64,000 nt of DNA from Acanthosepion pharaonis (GCA_903632075.3 CAHIKZ030002622.1:1316001-1380000); one strand, 5' to 3'; shown: positions 11,971-23,585, counted from the first letter of the stretch. Numbers and translations are program-made. The notes: generated by a model from the letters alone, not told the origin.

Positions 11971-12239
11971 ATACAAATATAGGCCTTGCACAAAATATCT
12001 TTTGTGCACTTCAAATTATCAAGGCAGGTTAACAATTCTTTCAAATACAAATCTGTTTATGTAAAGCAAATGTTTGTTGCATTTTGAATCAGCTAGGTTA
12101 TACGACACCTCTCACAAGTTTGGTTCTCATGATTACTGGTGGCTCTGTAAAAGCATGTTAAGCAATAGTAAATCCTCAATCCCTCAATCAGTTAGAATAA
12201 TTGTCATTAACTGAGGCAGATTGCTTTGCTTGTAAATCT

Positions 12240-13735
12240 TCTTCCAGCTTCACTCTCAACTCATCAGGAGTATTTTTGCCTGATTCTCCACTGAGAATAG
12301 AATTTCTACTAAGTGATATGCTATCATCACCAAATTAGATCCCTACATGGCATGCAGACTTGACAGTATCCCTGCAATTGTCTTGCAGAAATGTATCCTT
12401 GAACTGGCTCCTGTTCTCTCCAAATTCTATAATAAATTCTTTGCTGTTTCTTATTTTCCAGCTTGTTGGAAATTCTATTCTGTAGTTCCTGTCCTTTGAA
12501 TTGTCATCCTATTAGTCTTTTATCTGTTTTTGGTAACATACTAAAGGTTCTAATCAACTCTGAATTGGTAAAGCATCTTACTTCACACAAATTTCTTTCA
12601 GATAAACAATATGGCTTTCATTTCTTCAGATGAAACCACTGATGCATTAACTGAATTTGTTTATCAGGCTTTAGATAAGAATAATGAGGCTTTGGCTGTG
12701 GCTTTAGATATCTTGAAGTTGTTTGACAGGGTTTAGCATGCTAGTCTTCTTCACATGCTCGAGAGCTATTGACCTGATCCAATCTTTCTTAACAAATAGT
12801 GTAATGAAGGTGGTGTTGAACTGCCACTTTTCTAGATCATTTTACATTAATGTGGGGGTCCCCCAGGGATCTCTCCTTGGACTCATGGTGTTTCTTATTT
12901 TTATCAACAAAATTTCTGATTCCATCAGCTTCCATCTCAGTATATATTGCTGATGTCACAGTTATTTACTCCTGTCTTAATAGTAAGTCTGACCAATAAA
13001 GTAAAAGTGGCAGCTGAATATTGGACCAACAAAGTAAAACTGGCAGCTGATCTTAAAAATTACCTCATATCAGTGGTTAAATGGAGCAAGAAATGGCTTT
13101 AAAATTTTAACACCTCCAAAATGAAACTACTATCTTTTAGTCATCATAAAGAACTATTTTTGACTTTCCTTAGCATGGCTGATGCTAACCTCCAGGAAAG
13201 TAATTTATTGTACCTTCTTGGTATCATATTTTCCACTGGCATGAAACGTAATGATTATACTGAATAGCTGCAAAGTCTGCTACTAGAAAAGTTGGTTCTC
13301 TGTGTCATGTCAGATAATTCTTCTCACCAGAATCCATCATGCACATTTATAAATCTACAACTTGTCTATACATTTAATATTGCTGCCATATCTGGTCCAT
13401 ATCATGAGGTTTTTGACAAAATCCAAAAGGTCAGTTATCAGTCTTGACAGCATCTTGACTTCAGTCACTTTTTGACTACCATGAAGTAGCTTCTCTGTAT
13501 CTTTTTTTACAAATATTATCATGGCAATTGTTCTAATAAGCTTTTTTCCTTGGTGCCTCAACTGCATGAATTTAAGCATGCTACTAGATTGGCAGTTAGG
13601 TCCCATTGTTTTACTGCTGAAATAGGTAGATGTAACTGTAAATCCTATTCTTATAGTTACTTTTCTGGCATTTGTGAAGAAACTATTTTATTTCATGCAG
13701 TGAAATTTTCACATAACAACCCCAAAAAGAGTTGA
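12240..13735 (+). pseudogene. LINE-A reverse transcriptase, degenerate (longest copy)
   Basis: About 1.5 kb of decayed non-LTR reverse transcriptase on +. Recognisable pieces in order: a VxQLSC stretch near 12370; the GVPQGS motif with L-L-G following at about 12854-12885 (family block 4); the catalytic YADD box reduced to 'YxADV' across a frame change near 12943-12960; WSKKW near 13084; and the KIQ...LSH-type and HEF...TR.A.RSH C-terminal pieces that recur in the short copies. Stops and frameshifts throughout make it dead. It is the only copy that shows the polymerase domain, so it serves to classify the short fragments. The exact clade cannot be settled by eye. Confidence 0.8.
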
Positions 13736-13779
13736 GTTTGGTGACTGATGCTTCCTTGATTGATTGATTCATTCATTTT

Positions 13780-14115
13780 TGACAAGTTATCAGCCCTTTG
13801 CAGGTTATGTAAAGACAGAAAATATTTTTAGATTGTAAGAATTTATTTTTTTTAGATAATAATGATTTAGGAACTCATAGCTGTGGGGAGAAGATGTGGA
13901 TTCCCACTTTTCCCAAGGTTATTTGCATATAAGTGTATATAACAAACCCAACTGGAATTGGAATTCAGGTTTCTGATTAACAATTCCAAGCCATTATACC
14001 ACCCACACAACCAAGCTTGCTGCATCTGATATTCCCAAGTGGTCACCTCTCTACATACTGACCAGGCACAACATTGCTTAACTTCAATGATTGTAATTAC
14101 TTTCTTTACTAGTCC
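13780..14115 (-). mobile_element. tRNA-derived SINE
   Basis: Close relative of the element at 23890-24235. They share GAAAATATTTTTAGATTGTA, a T-run, AACTCATAGCTG, the CCCAAGG.TATTTGCAT body, a GGAATTCAGGTTTC stretch (diverged B box on -) and CCATTATACCACCCACAC. Confidence 0.65.
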
Positions 14116-14561
14116 CAAACTTTCAAAATTTCATGCTTTAAATTATTGTAATTGGTGATTTTTTTTTACTTTATTTTCAAATCTGATATTGAATGGACTT
14201 CTAACAAGTAGCAAATCTTTTTCTGTTTGTCCAGCAGGGTTATATTTATTTTTCATTTTGTTATTCTTTGTTATTGCCATGGATTTCTAAATGTATTTTA
14301 AATAATTTAAATGTCTTCTTTGAAGTTAAATTTTGAATTTATTTGAAAGATAGTAGCCTAAAGCCAATCCATATTAAAACAAAAATAAATTTTTGTATAT
14401 AAATAAAGTTCTGAGGCATTTTTAAAATATTGGCACATTCAGTTGTCACTCATTGAATTGCCATCATAGATGAAATATGTAAATAACAAACTTAAAAATC
14501 TCTTAAAAATTTAATATTTGCCCTAAAGATGTGCTTCAAAGTAAATCGATAAATTTAAAAA

Positions 14562-15470
14562 AAGAATATCTAAATGTCATTTCAACTGATGTTCGGCTTC
14601 TACTTTTCTTCAGAAAATAACCTTTTTATGTTTCATTTAAAAGATGTATTGTTTTTGTCAAATATTTGTAATCCTGTCACTCAGATAAAAACAAAAACCT
14701 GGGTAAATGAATACCAACACTATCATCCCTGATTTAAAAGGGTGTAAGAAATTAAAAAAAATAAATTAAAGAAACATGGAATACCAGCAGTGCAATAATC
14801 AAGAAATTAGTATTTAATTTATGTTTAAAAATAAATTATCATATAATGTAATCAATAGTTTAAGAATAAAATTTTTATATATATTGGTTTTGAACTGTTT
14901 AAAAAATAACAATTTCACCAGTCCTGCAATTTTGAAAAAAATATTTTCATGAGCCAGTGTGAAATTATTTTCTAACTAATGAAAACCATGCATTCAAAAA
15001 GTTCACACCTTTATGTGAAATTAGATTTTGATCTCTTTTATGGTTATAAAAATAGAAGCCTACTGCTTCTCAAGGTTCTAAACAATTTTGGAGACCAGTG
15101 TGATCTACACATGCATACAGACATAGATGCTCACAATGGAAGAGACAAAAACCAGCAGCAGACTAAGGCCTTGCCTATGCACACAATAGAAAGGATTAAC
15201 CAGCAGCTGCTGACTAAGTCTTTCTGAATGTCATAAAGTAAGTCTGTCCACACATTTCACAATGCACTACAAACACTTTATTACTTGATAAAACAAATTT
15301 CACTGCAAGGAAAATTGAACATTTTATTGTTATTTTATATTTCTGAAAAGAATATCTAAATGTTATTTCAACATTCTGCTTCTACATTTCCTTCAGAAAA
15401 TAACCTTTTTTATGTTTCATTTAAAAGATGTGTTGTTGTTGTTGTTGTTAAATATAAAACCTGGGTAGGC
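14562..15470 (+). repeat. Direct duplication spaced by about 785 bases
   Basis: 14562-14715 and 15347-15470 share AAAGAATATCTAAATGT, TTCAGAAAATAACC and TTTATGTTTCATTTAAAAGA with few changes. The interval between holds no recognised gene. The second copy carries a (GTT)n expansion at 15432. Confidence 0.7.
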
Positions 15471-15539
15471 AAACCCCAAAAAATCCTAGCTTCATATGTG
15501 AATTGAGAATTCAAGAAACACTTAATTCAAATTTTAATA

Positions 15540-15830
15540 TCAATTTGAGACTTTTTTCCCATAAAGTCAGGTCTTATGGGATACAAGGACTCCCTAAAAA
15601 ATATGTGACTGTCACATTGTTAAAAAGCGTTTTTATGGCTTTATTCTAATTTTGTATACCATGGTTTGTTTATGATTTGGCACAAACTTTAAAAACATCC
15701 TTTTTTAAGGCTTTCTTCACATAAAATTGGGTCTTATAGGATACTAGGATTCCCTAACTATGAAATATATTGAATATATGACCATAGCATTATTAGAAAA
15801 CGTCTTTAAAACATTGAATTGATTTATGAA
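15540..15830 (+). repeat. Diverged direct duplication, about 170-base period
   Basis: CATAAAGTCAGGTCTTATGG, GATACAAGGACTCCCTAA and ACATTGTTAAAAAGCGT are echoed by CATAAAATTGGGTCTTATAG, GATACTAGGATTCCCTAA and CATTATTAGAAAACGT. Confidence 0.6.
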
Positions 15831-16056
15831 TTTCTATTGTAAACAAAGCGGACAGTGACACATAAACTCATGTATTAACTGACAGAAATAGATCTCTTTA
15901 CCAGCCACTATAAATAAATTACGTTTTTTTTTCTTAGCCAAAATTGTAATTTTTTCCTGTGATTTTATTACCAGCCATGTCTATCTTGGATCTCTTTTGT
16001 TAATTCACCCCAAATAATGTAAAGTTACTTATTGCAAATATTAATTCCCCTACCAA

Positions 16057-16200
16057 GAAATTATAAATTTTAAATCAAAGTTAGTTTGTCTTTTATTAAA
16101 TTTTTTGCATTCTTTTGAAATTATAAATTTTAAATCAAAGTTAGTTTGTCTTTTATTAAATTTTTTGCATTCTTTTGAAATTATAAATTTTAAATCAAAA
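16057..16200 (+). repeat. 60-bp tandem repeat, 2.4 copies
   Basis: GAAATTATAAATTTTAAATC through TTTTTTGCATTCTTTT repeats with an exact 60-base period and no substitutions between the two full copies, so it is recent. A related sequence is at 20998-21060. Confidence 0.9.
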
Positions 16201-16445
16201 TTTGTTTTAGAAAATTTTTGGAATTGGTTAGGGTTAGGATGTTTTGCAATTTAAAAAAAGAAAAATCTGTTTTGGGGTTGTTTATTGGGGTGAGTGTAAA
16301 CATAAACAGTCACACTTTAAAAATAGTGCACCAGAGTTGCCCACATTTGGGGTGATCACAAAGGTCAATCCAACTAGAGTGCAAGAGAAGGGCCTCGCTC
16401 TGGGAGAATTTGGTGTGAATTTCAGTAAATACTAGCAGTAGAGTC
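16200..16445 (+). repeat. Interspersed module also at 21220-21345
   Basis: CCACATTTGGGGTGATCACA and GAGAATTTGGTGTGAATTTC recur at 21238-21320 with GCGATCGCA in place of GTGATCACA. Both copies follow the AAATTTTAAATCAAA tandem sequence, so they are two copies of one longer element. Confidence 0.7.
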
Positions 16446-16784
16446 TGGCATTGCCCGGGGATGTAACAGTAAGAAATAGATCAAGTATCGACCATCATAA
16501 AGACTGAAAAATAAAATTGACAAAGATTATTGTTTAAGGTTGAGAGACACGCATGTCTTAATTAGTTTTTTTTTTGTTTTTTGTTTTTTGGGGGTTTTTT
16601 TACGAATTGGTCAAACCCAAACTCAAACAAAAACATTGTTTACAATCATTATGAGTCTACCAATTGAATAGAATTTTATTATAAACAATTGTCTTGTAAA
16701 TGGAATTTTTAAAGCATTCTGAATGTAAAAATAAAGAAAAAAAAGTGTGCAAGACAATAAGAAACACTACCTGCCAAAAAAAAG

Positions 16785-17135
16785 TGAACTTTTGTTGAAA
16801 TCGGTTGAAAAATGTAGGAAATCCGATCCCATATATAAATGAACAGACACACACACACAAACAACCTGGGTTTTATAATAAGTATAACTCGATATGAGTT
16901 GTCCCCCTTTCATTCTCAGACAACGATGCCTCTTAATCCTGTTTTCAAATTGATTTTGTGCAAAAACAATTGTGTTTTTCCAATTTTTGGCACTGTCAGA
17001 ACCACGACAAGGTAATTTTACGTAGTCCTGTGAAGTTTTCTTGAAATCGGTTGAAAAATGTAAGAAATCTGATCCAATATATAAACGAACAGACACACAC
17101 ACACAACCTGGGTTTTATAATAAGTATGATAAATT
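16785..17135 (+). repeat. Duplicated RTE-like 3' tail
   Basis: GAAATCGGTTGAAAAATGTA, ATATATAAATGAACAGACAC, a short (AC)n and ACCTGGGTTTTATAATAAGT occur at 16798-16886 and again at 17043-17128. The pattern is reminiscent of RTE-type LINE or SINE 3' ends that finish in a short tandem repeat. Direct orientation. Confidence 0.6.
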
Positions 17136-17439
17136 CTTTTTATTTTGGAATGAATTAATATTTTGGAGTGAATTAACAGAAAAGATCCCCTATATCTACT
17201 GTCAACATTATTATTATTTCATTGTTAATTAAATGAGTTTCTTTTTAATGACATTTTTTCCCCTGTGACTTCATTACTGGCCACAGGTTATAGTATAAGA
17301 AATTTAAGTTGATTGAGCATATAACATCTGCTTTTCTGAAAGAAAACAGACACTGTTTTAGGCTTTAGCTTAAAACCATTGACTTTCATAAAAATATTTT
17401 GCATCTTTCCAATTTATGCAAAAATAGCAATGTGTGATC
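17136..17439. other. Spacer, nothing recognised
   Basis: No exon; part may belong to the flanking repeat. Confidence 0.4.
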
Positions 17440-19030
17440 TATTTTGGTACCAATCAGAGGGATTTGCTCCAAATCCTACAACACAATCTGGAGCCGGTCT
17501 TAGTGTATAAAAGAAAAAATACTTAATTGAACAGAGCACAGAGGGCAAGAGACATCATCACCTGCAAGGGTCAGTCAGGTCACTCCGTTCAGAGGTCAAC
17601 ATAAGCTGCTGGTTGAATCTAGGTCACTTTGGTCAAGAACAATGACATAAAAGAAATTTGATACTGCTAGCTGAGGATTGAAAAGAATATTAAAGTCTCT
17701 CCCTCATCTAAGGAGAATTCATCGACTGGTGTGAAATCATTTTTTCACTGTTACCAAGAAAAGTCACTACAGAGATTGTACCTATCATAGCCCTTCACTA
17801 CTCCATCCACGTGACCAAGGGAAGACGTTATGTCTTCATGACCTTGACTTTTTCTTCATTGTGTCACCAACTCCCATCAATTTCAGTTCATTTATGTTAT
17901 AATAAGCCTAATGACGTTTTAGTTCTTTCAGTGTTACGAACCTAGTCGGAATAGACTTTGTGGACATTTTATATCTTTTATATTTCCTAGCACATCTCAG
18001 TTTATTTTCTTGAGATTTTTAGTACTTTGCAGGACCAGTTAATGTTTACACTCTCTTTTCATTTAAGCTAGTGACTTCTTGCTGAATTCAAGCAGAGAGG
18101 AATGAGGAAGAGGAGGTGGCCAGAGTGCTTGGACAGGTTATGTATTGAGTTACCTTCCCATTTATTTTTGTCTGCCAACTGGATGCTAGTTGGGCTTTCC
18201 TATACATTCATACTTTCAGCACTCTTGGCCTTTATTACGTTCGGCTACCTCGGACCTTTACTTCTGGCATTCCTAGCCTTTGTTACTTCCAGCTACCATG
18301 GATCCTTGTCTTCTGGCATGCCTAGCCTTTGCACTTCTGGCTACCACAGACCCTTATCTTCTGGCATTTCTTTACTACTTCCAGCTATCATAGACTGACC
18401 TCTGGCATTACTGCCCTTCATTATTTCTGGCCCTTATCTCAACCTAACTCACTTGGTTGATCAGCGTTAATGGACCTGCTTACAACAGCCTTGAACTTCC
18501 AGCTATACCATGGTCCTGGCTTTCTGGTCAACCTAACTTGCCTGGTTTAGGAAATTGCTGCACACATATTGTCCAGACAGCAAATAACCTATTCTGCACA
18601 CTTCGGTTAAAATACTACAGAAGGTTCACCATTGGATTTGACCAGCAACTATGCAATGCCAGCACTGGACATTTAAATGGAACTTTCTTCTCTTTGGCTA
18701 TATCGTCCAGACTTCAAAGAGCCTATTCTGTACACTTCAGTTATAATACTACGGAAGGTTTACCATTGGACTTGACCAGCAACTACTCAGCGCCAGCACT
18801 TTCACAGGACATTGGAACTAAACTTTCACATTGTGGACTTACATACTAACTAAACTTATATGGACTCTACTTGTAACATTTAGTCCCAGATATAATATCT
18901 AGATCTTCTAGCTGGTCAGTATTTCTCAATTTACTTACTTCTGCCTTCATTACTTCATTATTTGTTTACTCACATTCCTTTAAACAATGATGTAAATAAA
19001 ATTTTGTATTAATTTTAAGTTTGTTATCCT
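17440..19030 (+). repeat. GC-richer block with promoter-like and poly(A)-like ends (LTR candidate)
   Basis: The block is visibly less AT-rich than its surroundings. On + it shows CCAATCAGAGG (17448), a TATA-like TGTATAAAAG (17504) and, 1.5 kb on, AATAAAATTTTG (18995). That order fits a long LTR or a non-coding transcription unit. No terminal TG...CA pair, primer site or second copy was found in the window. Confidence 0.25.
18220..18810 (+). repeat. Degenerate tandem repeats
   Basis: TTCTGGCATNCCTAGCCTTT-type units of about 55 bases repeat at 18258, 18309 and 18357. A separate pair about 132 bases apart (18589 and 18721) shares CCTATTCTGNACACTTC and TTGACCAGCAACTA. Open frames across the region (18102-18398, 18457-18849) translate these repeats and look like no known protein. 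Confidence 0.7.
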
Positions 19031-19739
19031 CTTGTTGACCTGTCAGATCTCATGTCATTTATTTCAAAAATGTATGCCGGCCTCCTGTGACTCATTCCTT
19101 ATTTGGGTGCACAGGCCATTTTATATTGGGCCCCCTCCAGGGCGTCCACTACATACCTACTACTTGAAAAGCATTAAGAGAAGTACTACCTTTCCCATTT
19201 CTGTATTTGTTTTAATGTTGTTTGACTTTCTGGGGACCTCATGTTGCATATTTTATATTTTTATTGTAAAAAAGCATATTTTGTTTTTAGTATATCCTTT
19301 ATTGTAATTGGAAAAATTTCATATCCTTTAATGTAAAAAAGGCATATTTTTTTTGCATCATATACTTTTATTTGCATTATATATTTTCTATTTGTATATA
19401 CACATTATTGACCATTATTGGCACACAAAGCATTTAATTTGTATAATTCCTTTCATTTTGTGTGTTAAATAAATTTAACGTATTTCTCTTTTAAAACTTG
19501 GCTGGTGTCATCCGTCTTTATCATGTGCTTTAGCCTTATCAACCTTACACTCAAACATTTGTTTGTACTACGATACCCTTTTTTGTAGTTTTTTTTACCT
19601 TATAAAAATATCCTATAATAGAAAGAAAGCACTTTGGTTCCATCTCAAGCAATTTTGTTGTTGTTGATAACGACAATAATATTTGGATTTAAATATTTTT
19701 GCAAGTTGTATACTTTATCTACGCTTGTTATGATGAATA
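19031..19739. other. AT-rich sequence, nothing recognised
   Basis: Contains a short ATATCCTTTA/T repetition at 19288-19375. No gene. Confidence 0.4.
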
Positions 19740-20065
19740 GATAACAGTACTAGAATGTCAGAGAGGTCTCATCATTTTACAGTTGAAATGGCTAAATGTA
19801 ACCGTAAGTTCTATGCTAACAGTTTCTTCTGTTAAATTTTTCGCTTGTGGAACTCTCTTTCTGGTTTTTTGCTTCTCTTGTCAGCTTTGATATTCAAAAA
19901 TTTAAAAATGCAATGTCACTGATTATTTTCTGTCTTTTTAATTCTTGTCCTCTTCTCCTTAGTATATTTTTCTCACATTCTCTAACACCCAGTAACCCCC
20001 CCCCTAGCGTCTTAGTGGCTTTATTGCCTTGCTTGGGGGTGAAATGATAAAAAAAAAAAAGAAAA
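19740..20065 (+). mobile_element. LINE-A 3' terminus with poly(A)
   Basis: Begins at the RSHHFT-encoding segment and ends with GGCTTTATTGCCTTGCTTGG, TGAAATGATA and an A-run. One of the best-preserved termini of the family, ending only 337 bases upstream of the Ly6-like start codon. Confidence 0.8.
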
Positions 20066-20314
20066 ACAGTGGAGCCATAATTAGCCATTCATCGGAATTT
20101 CGTGTTTCGTTTTGGTTAGCTGTTCCAGTCGTAATGATAAATGATCTATGTGTTTGCTAACTATAGTATTGCACTACGATTTTGTATCCATCTTGATATT
20201 AAAAATTGTAGCTTAGTTTTGGTATAAGGCTACAGATATAAAGCGCAGTTGTTATCTACATAACCAAATAGTTACAGTTACACTATGAGGGTGGGACTGC
20301 TAATGGCGCTTAGC

Positions 20315-20340
20315 ACTTCCGGAAGTGTTGTCATGGTAAC
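20315..20340 (+). promoter_or_regulatory. Palindromic ETS site abutting an RFX X-box
   Basis: ACTTCCGGAAGT (20315-20326) is a perfect dyad of two ETS cores. It is followed without a gap by GTTGTCATGGTAAC (20327-20340), which fits the 14-base X-box consensus GTHNYYATRRNAAC at every position. The pair lies 62 bases before the ATG of the Ly6-like gene, in a locally GC-richer stretch, and is the likely core promoter region. Binding is inferred from motif match only. Confidence 0.6.
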
Positions 20341-20401
20341 AATTTACGACGCTAACGCACATAGTTTTTAAAAATATAAATTATGGACATGATAATGAAA
20401 A

Positions 20402-20465
20402 ATGAAAATGAACACTAACAGTATCCTTTTTATGTGTGTTGTCTTTTTAAGCATCGTTTCTTCTG
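20402..20465 (+). CDS. Ly6/uPAR-like protein, exon 1 (signal peptide)
   Basis: ATG at 20402 opens 21 codons plus one base: a short polar start (MKMNTNS) and a hydrophobic core ILFMCVVFLSIVSS, a classical secretory signal peptide. It ends at TCTG|GTAAGA (donor GT at 20466-20467) in phase 1. Upstream ATGs at 20383, 20389 and 20395 are in another frame that stops after a few codons, so 20402 (or 20408, same frame) is the start. Phase and frame join exactly to the exon at 23744, giving a mature protein that begins near Phe25-Arg26-Cys27. Intron 1 (20466-23743) holds a 75-bp hairpin, a Gypsy RT relic and LINE fragments. Confidence 0.85.
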
Positions 20466-20498
20466 GTAAGATAAAGTTTAATTAATAGTCATTCACAG

Positions 20499-20573
20499 TC
20501 AAACGCCTCTACCTTATTTTTAATTAGATATTTTATTTTAATTATTTAAAATATCTAAGGTAGAGGCGTTTGA
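20499..20573. repeat. 75-bp hairpin with 18-bp perfect ends (MITE-like)
   Basis: TCAAACGCCTCTACCTTA at 20499-20516 is exactly complementary to 20556-20573, enclosing an AT-rich centre. It lies 33 bases inside intron 1 of the Ly6-like gene. No second copy was seen in the window. Confidence 0.85.
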
Positions 20574-20639
20574 TGATGAGAACAATTGTTCGCAATTTAT
20601 CCAAATTAATTTGTCGATTAAGTTATTTTTTTCGAATCT

Positions 20640-20960
20640 TTCAAAACATAACACTTCTCTTCACAGCTACAATTTTTTTTAAATAAAAATTACGGTCATT
20701 GACGTTTTATGCTTAGTTTTAAAATTTACTGGTAAAAAAAAAAGTATAGAATCTGGTCCATAAAACATAGACCATAATTCGCGTGTTAAACTTTTTAGTT
20801 TTGAATTGCAGCATAGCATTTTTTTTTATTTATTGGAAATATTAAATTTAATCTCACAGCTTGAAATTAAAACTAAAATAAAAGCTTCAAGAAAGTTTTT
20901 CATTATTAAAAAGTAAAAACTCATTTTAAAGTAAACGTTCGTTAGGTAACACGTTTTATG
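20640..20960 (-). repeat. Family K fragment, reverse
   Basis: AAAATAAAAGCTTCAAGAAA with the nearby GGAGGTACC corresponds in reverse to the GGTACC/TTCTTGAAG/TTTTAGCTTTAATT module of family K. Confidence 0.5.
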
Positions 20961-21345
20961 GAGGTACCTCTATCGCAAATAATTCATCCTAAGAAATTTT
21001 TAAATCAAAGTTTGTTTTTTTGTTAAATTTTTGACACTAAATTTTAAATCAAAATTTGTTAAGCTTGCCTCGCAACAACTCCAGCCCGGAGAATGAAAAT
21101 TAAAAAATTACCAAAAAGTCAAGGAGTTATTCGCATTTCATAAATGTGGATGATATTCGAGGTACTTACAAGGAATAATTAATTAATTTTTTATAATTAA
21201 AATAAAGAAAAAAAAAATCTACATTTAACGCACCCGAATCATCCACATTTGGGGCGATCGCAAAAACACAACCGAAGTGCAATGGAAGGTACTTGCTCTT
21301 GGAGAATTTGGTGTGAATTTTAGTAAATATAAATTCTTTTTATTT

Positions 21346-21815
21346 TGAGGAGGTGAAACACTAAAACAGAAAAGATCCATATTGAGAACACAACATTCCC
21401 TCCTTTCTTGTTTCTCTTTTTTTTTTATCCTTGCGTTAAACTTTATAAGGAAATAACACTGGCACTACACTACAGTACAGTAACGCTAATAAGCACTAAA
21501 TAGTGATGGCCTACTCTGAAGTTGAAATTGTTATTAATTTATCCTCAGTATTTTCGATGGTGATTTAGATTTTTTTTTTTTTTTTAGAAAGGCAAACCTT
21601 CTTCCTTTTTTACTTATGAGGGTATTTAAGCTTTCATCTGACTTCCCCCTAAAAAAGTGTCATTATTTTTTTTTAAAATAGACTTTGTGAATTAAATTAA
21701 TGAAAGCACAGTGGACATTCTAAAAAAAAAAAAAAAAACCAAAAACGCATTTTAGATAATTTGAAATGCCTTCTTAGGACTTAATTCTTCTTCATTAGTT
21801 GCATTCAAACATATA
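21346..21815. other. AT-rich intron sequence, nothing recognised
   Basis: Part of Ly6-like intron 1. A-runs and T-runs only. Confidence 0.45.
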
Positions 21816-22028
21816 TCATCTTGATATGTTATCAGATTTTTTATGCCCCTTTCTTAGAATATTTACTATTGCTTTCTGAAAAATGGCACTTGCTGTTTTC
21901 ACCCCATAAAGCATACAAGTCCATCTAAGCAGTCCAAATGGGGAGTTAATAATGATGATTTCCTTAAATTTATCATCAATTTGAATTTTATCGTATGCAA
22001 ATTTTACATCTATTTCTGGAAAGAGCAA
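21816..22028 (-). pseudogene. Ty3/Gypsy-like reverse transcriptase fragment
   Basis: The - strand frame of 70 codons shows the central palm region of an LTR-retrotransposon RT: an F.EIDVKFAY..I segment with the first catalytic aspartate, then INSPFGLLRW, then YGVKTASAIFQKAI. This order (D..AY, TPFG-like, G.K.A...FQ) is characteristic of Ty3/Gypsy polymerases. It breaks off before the YxDD box. No protease, RNase H or integrase piece was found beside it, so it is a relic inside Ly6-like intron 1, antisense to that gene. Confidence 0.75.
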
Positions 22029-22130
22029 TAACAGCTGATGGATTTGAGAAACCTATTTTCCTGAAAAAATGTTTTAGGAGAAAGAGTTTATAAATTTCAA
22101 CTGACAGCAGTCATTAATCATGTTAAGTGT
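22022..22130. repeat. Block similar to 5031-5140
   Basis: AGCAATAACAGCTGATGGAT, TTGAGAAACC and TTTATAAATTTCAACTGA match AGCTATAACAATCAGTGGAC, TTGAGAAGTC and TTTATAAATACCAACTGA. Confidence 0.5.
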
Positions 22131-22218
22131 AATTATACTAACTGAAAATATACAATGATTCTTTCATATTTAACATTTACATTTTATTTCACTCCAGTAC
22201 TTCTTGTTCTCATTGGTC

Positions 22219-22400
22219 AGTGTGTGTGCGTGTGTGTGTGTGTGTGGTGATTTTCCAAGCATAGCTCAAATGTGGCACAAGGCCGAAAGTATGGGGCACC
22301 CAGTGAGGATCGAACTCACTATTTACTCATAAGACAAGCTTGCTAACCATTGCACCATGCCAAGATGCCCCAGTGTGTGTGTGTGTGTGTGTGTCTGTGT
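22219..22400. repeat. Two (GT)n tracts flanking a tRNA-like SINE fragment
   Basis: (GT)n at 22219-22246 and 22373-22400. Between them, 22258-22365, the reverse strand has a B-box-like AGTTCGATCCTCAC and an A-box-like GGTGCAATGGTTAGC, i.e. a tRNA-derived head on -. Confidence 0.65.
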
Positions 22401-22784
22401 GAGTATGTGTGCATCTCTGTGGCCCCAGACACCTCCTATGAACTTGGATCTTACATTCTCACCTGTGATATCTAAGAGATTGCCTATTTGCCAATGGGGG
22501 GGAGGGTATATTTACCTGTCCAATGGCCGACAGGTGGTTACCTTTTCAAGTCACTGCTAGTATTAGGTCAATCGCCATCTCCACCTAAGAATTCATCCCT
22601 GAGGTCAAACCTACACCTTACTTCTCTGAAGGATATTGAGCACAATATCTATTCTACATGATCTGAGGTGAAACAGATACTACACAAGCATTATACAGTG
22701 AAATGTTTCAGATCAAAATTCAGACGCTGATCCCCACTTGCATGCCCTGTGTTTGACCCATGTCCTTCTGGTGTCAGTTCAAAA

Positions 22785-23065
22785 TGACACCCTTTTTTCT
22801 CATATATCTGTATTAAATTATAAACTGTAATTTTGGAAAGTGAAAATTTCATTGAAATATGTTGTAAAATTTCCAAGTTTTCATCTGAAATTAAGAAAAT
22901 ACCAACTTTAACTCATATCCTCCCAATATCAGTTTAAACTGACACCTATTTCTTTATATATATGAAAACTTTAATTAAAAACTATAATATTGGAAAGTGA
23001 AAATTTCATTGAAATATATCGAAAAATTTTCAAGTTTTCATCTGATATCAAGAAAATTTTAACTT
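22785..23065 (+). repeat. Tandem duplication, about 150-base period
   Basis: TTTGGAAAGTGAAAATTTCA, TTGAAATAT and AAGTTTTCATCTGA appear at 22830-22890 and 22990-23045, both followed by ATCAAGAAAAT-like text. Confidence 0.75.
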
Positions 23066-23154
23066 TAAGCAAAATGGTCATAATACATTAAAATACTGTG
23101 ATACCAAGTGGATATGGTTTGAGAGAAAGTGAAACAGGAAAATTTTATGAGAAA

Positions 23155-23585
23155 CAAAGAAAAATATTGAACAGTTTGTAGTATCAATCTTTCCATATAG
23201 CAGCAGGAGACTTGAGACAACAGAGATATTGTTCTACAGAGGGATAATAAGACAATCAGACGGATAATGTGGGCAACGAGAAACCTTTGAGGAAATTGGA
23301 AACAAAAAGTGCTTGTACACTTGTACTTACCAACAGAACAAGAGAGTTGAAATTTCTGGAACACATAATGAGGAAAGAGGGTTTGGAGAATATGACACTC
23401 CCAGGACATACTGAAGACAAAAAGAGCAGAGGGGAAACAGTAAGTAACCTATCTAATGATCTTGAGTAAATGGATGGTGGAACAGAAACTGGGAAGGATA
23501 GTAAAAGAACAAATATTTTTAAGAGCTAGAATTAATAGGATGTAGTAGAGAGTCATCACAGGGACATGGTGCATAAAAGAAGATT
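23155..23585 (+). mobile_element. RTE-like LINE 3' coding fragment
   Basis: The best in-frame stretch of the family is 23269-23469 (RELKFLEHIMRKEGLENMTL, then PGHTEDKKSRG). The end, GACATGGTGCATAAAAGAAG, is shared. It has internal stops and lies in Ly6-like intron 1. Confidence 0.75.

Noticed and set aside
18457..18849. 130-codon protein gene
   Set aside because: The frame translates diverged tandem repeats, has no family resemblance, and lacks splice or promoter support of its own.
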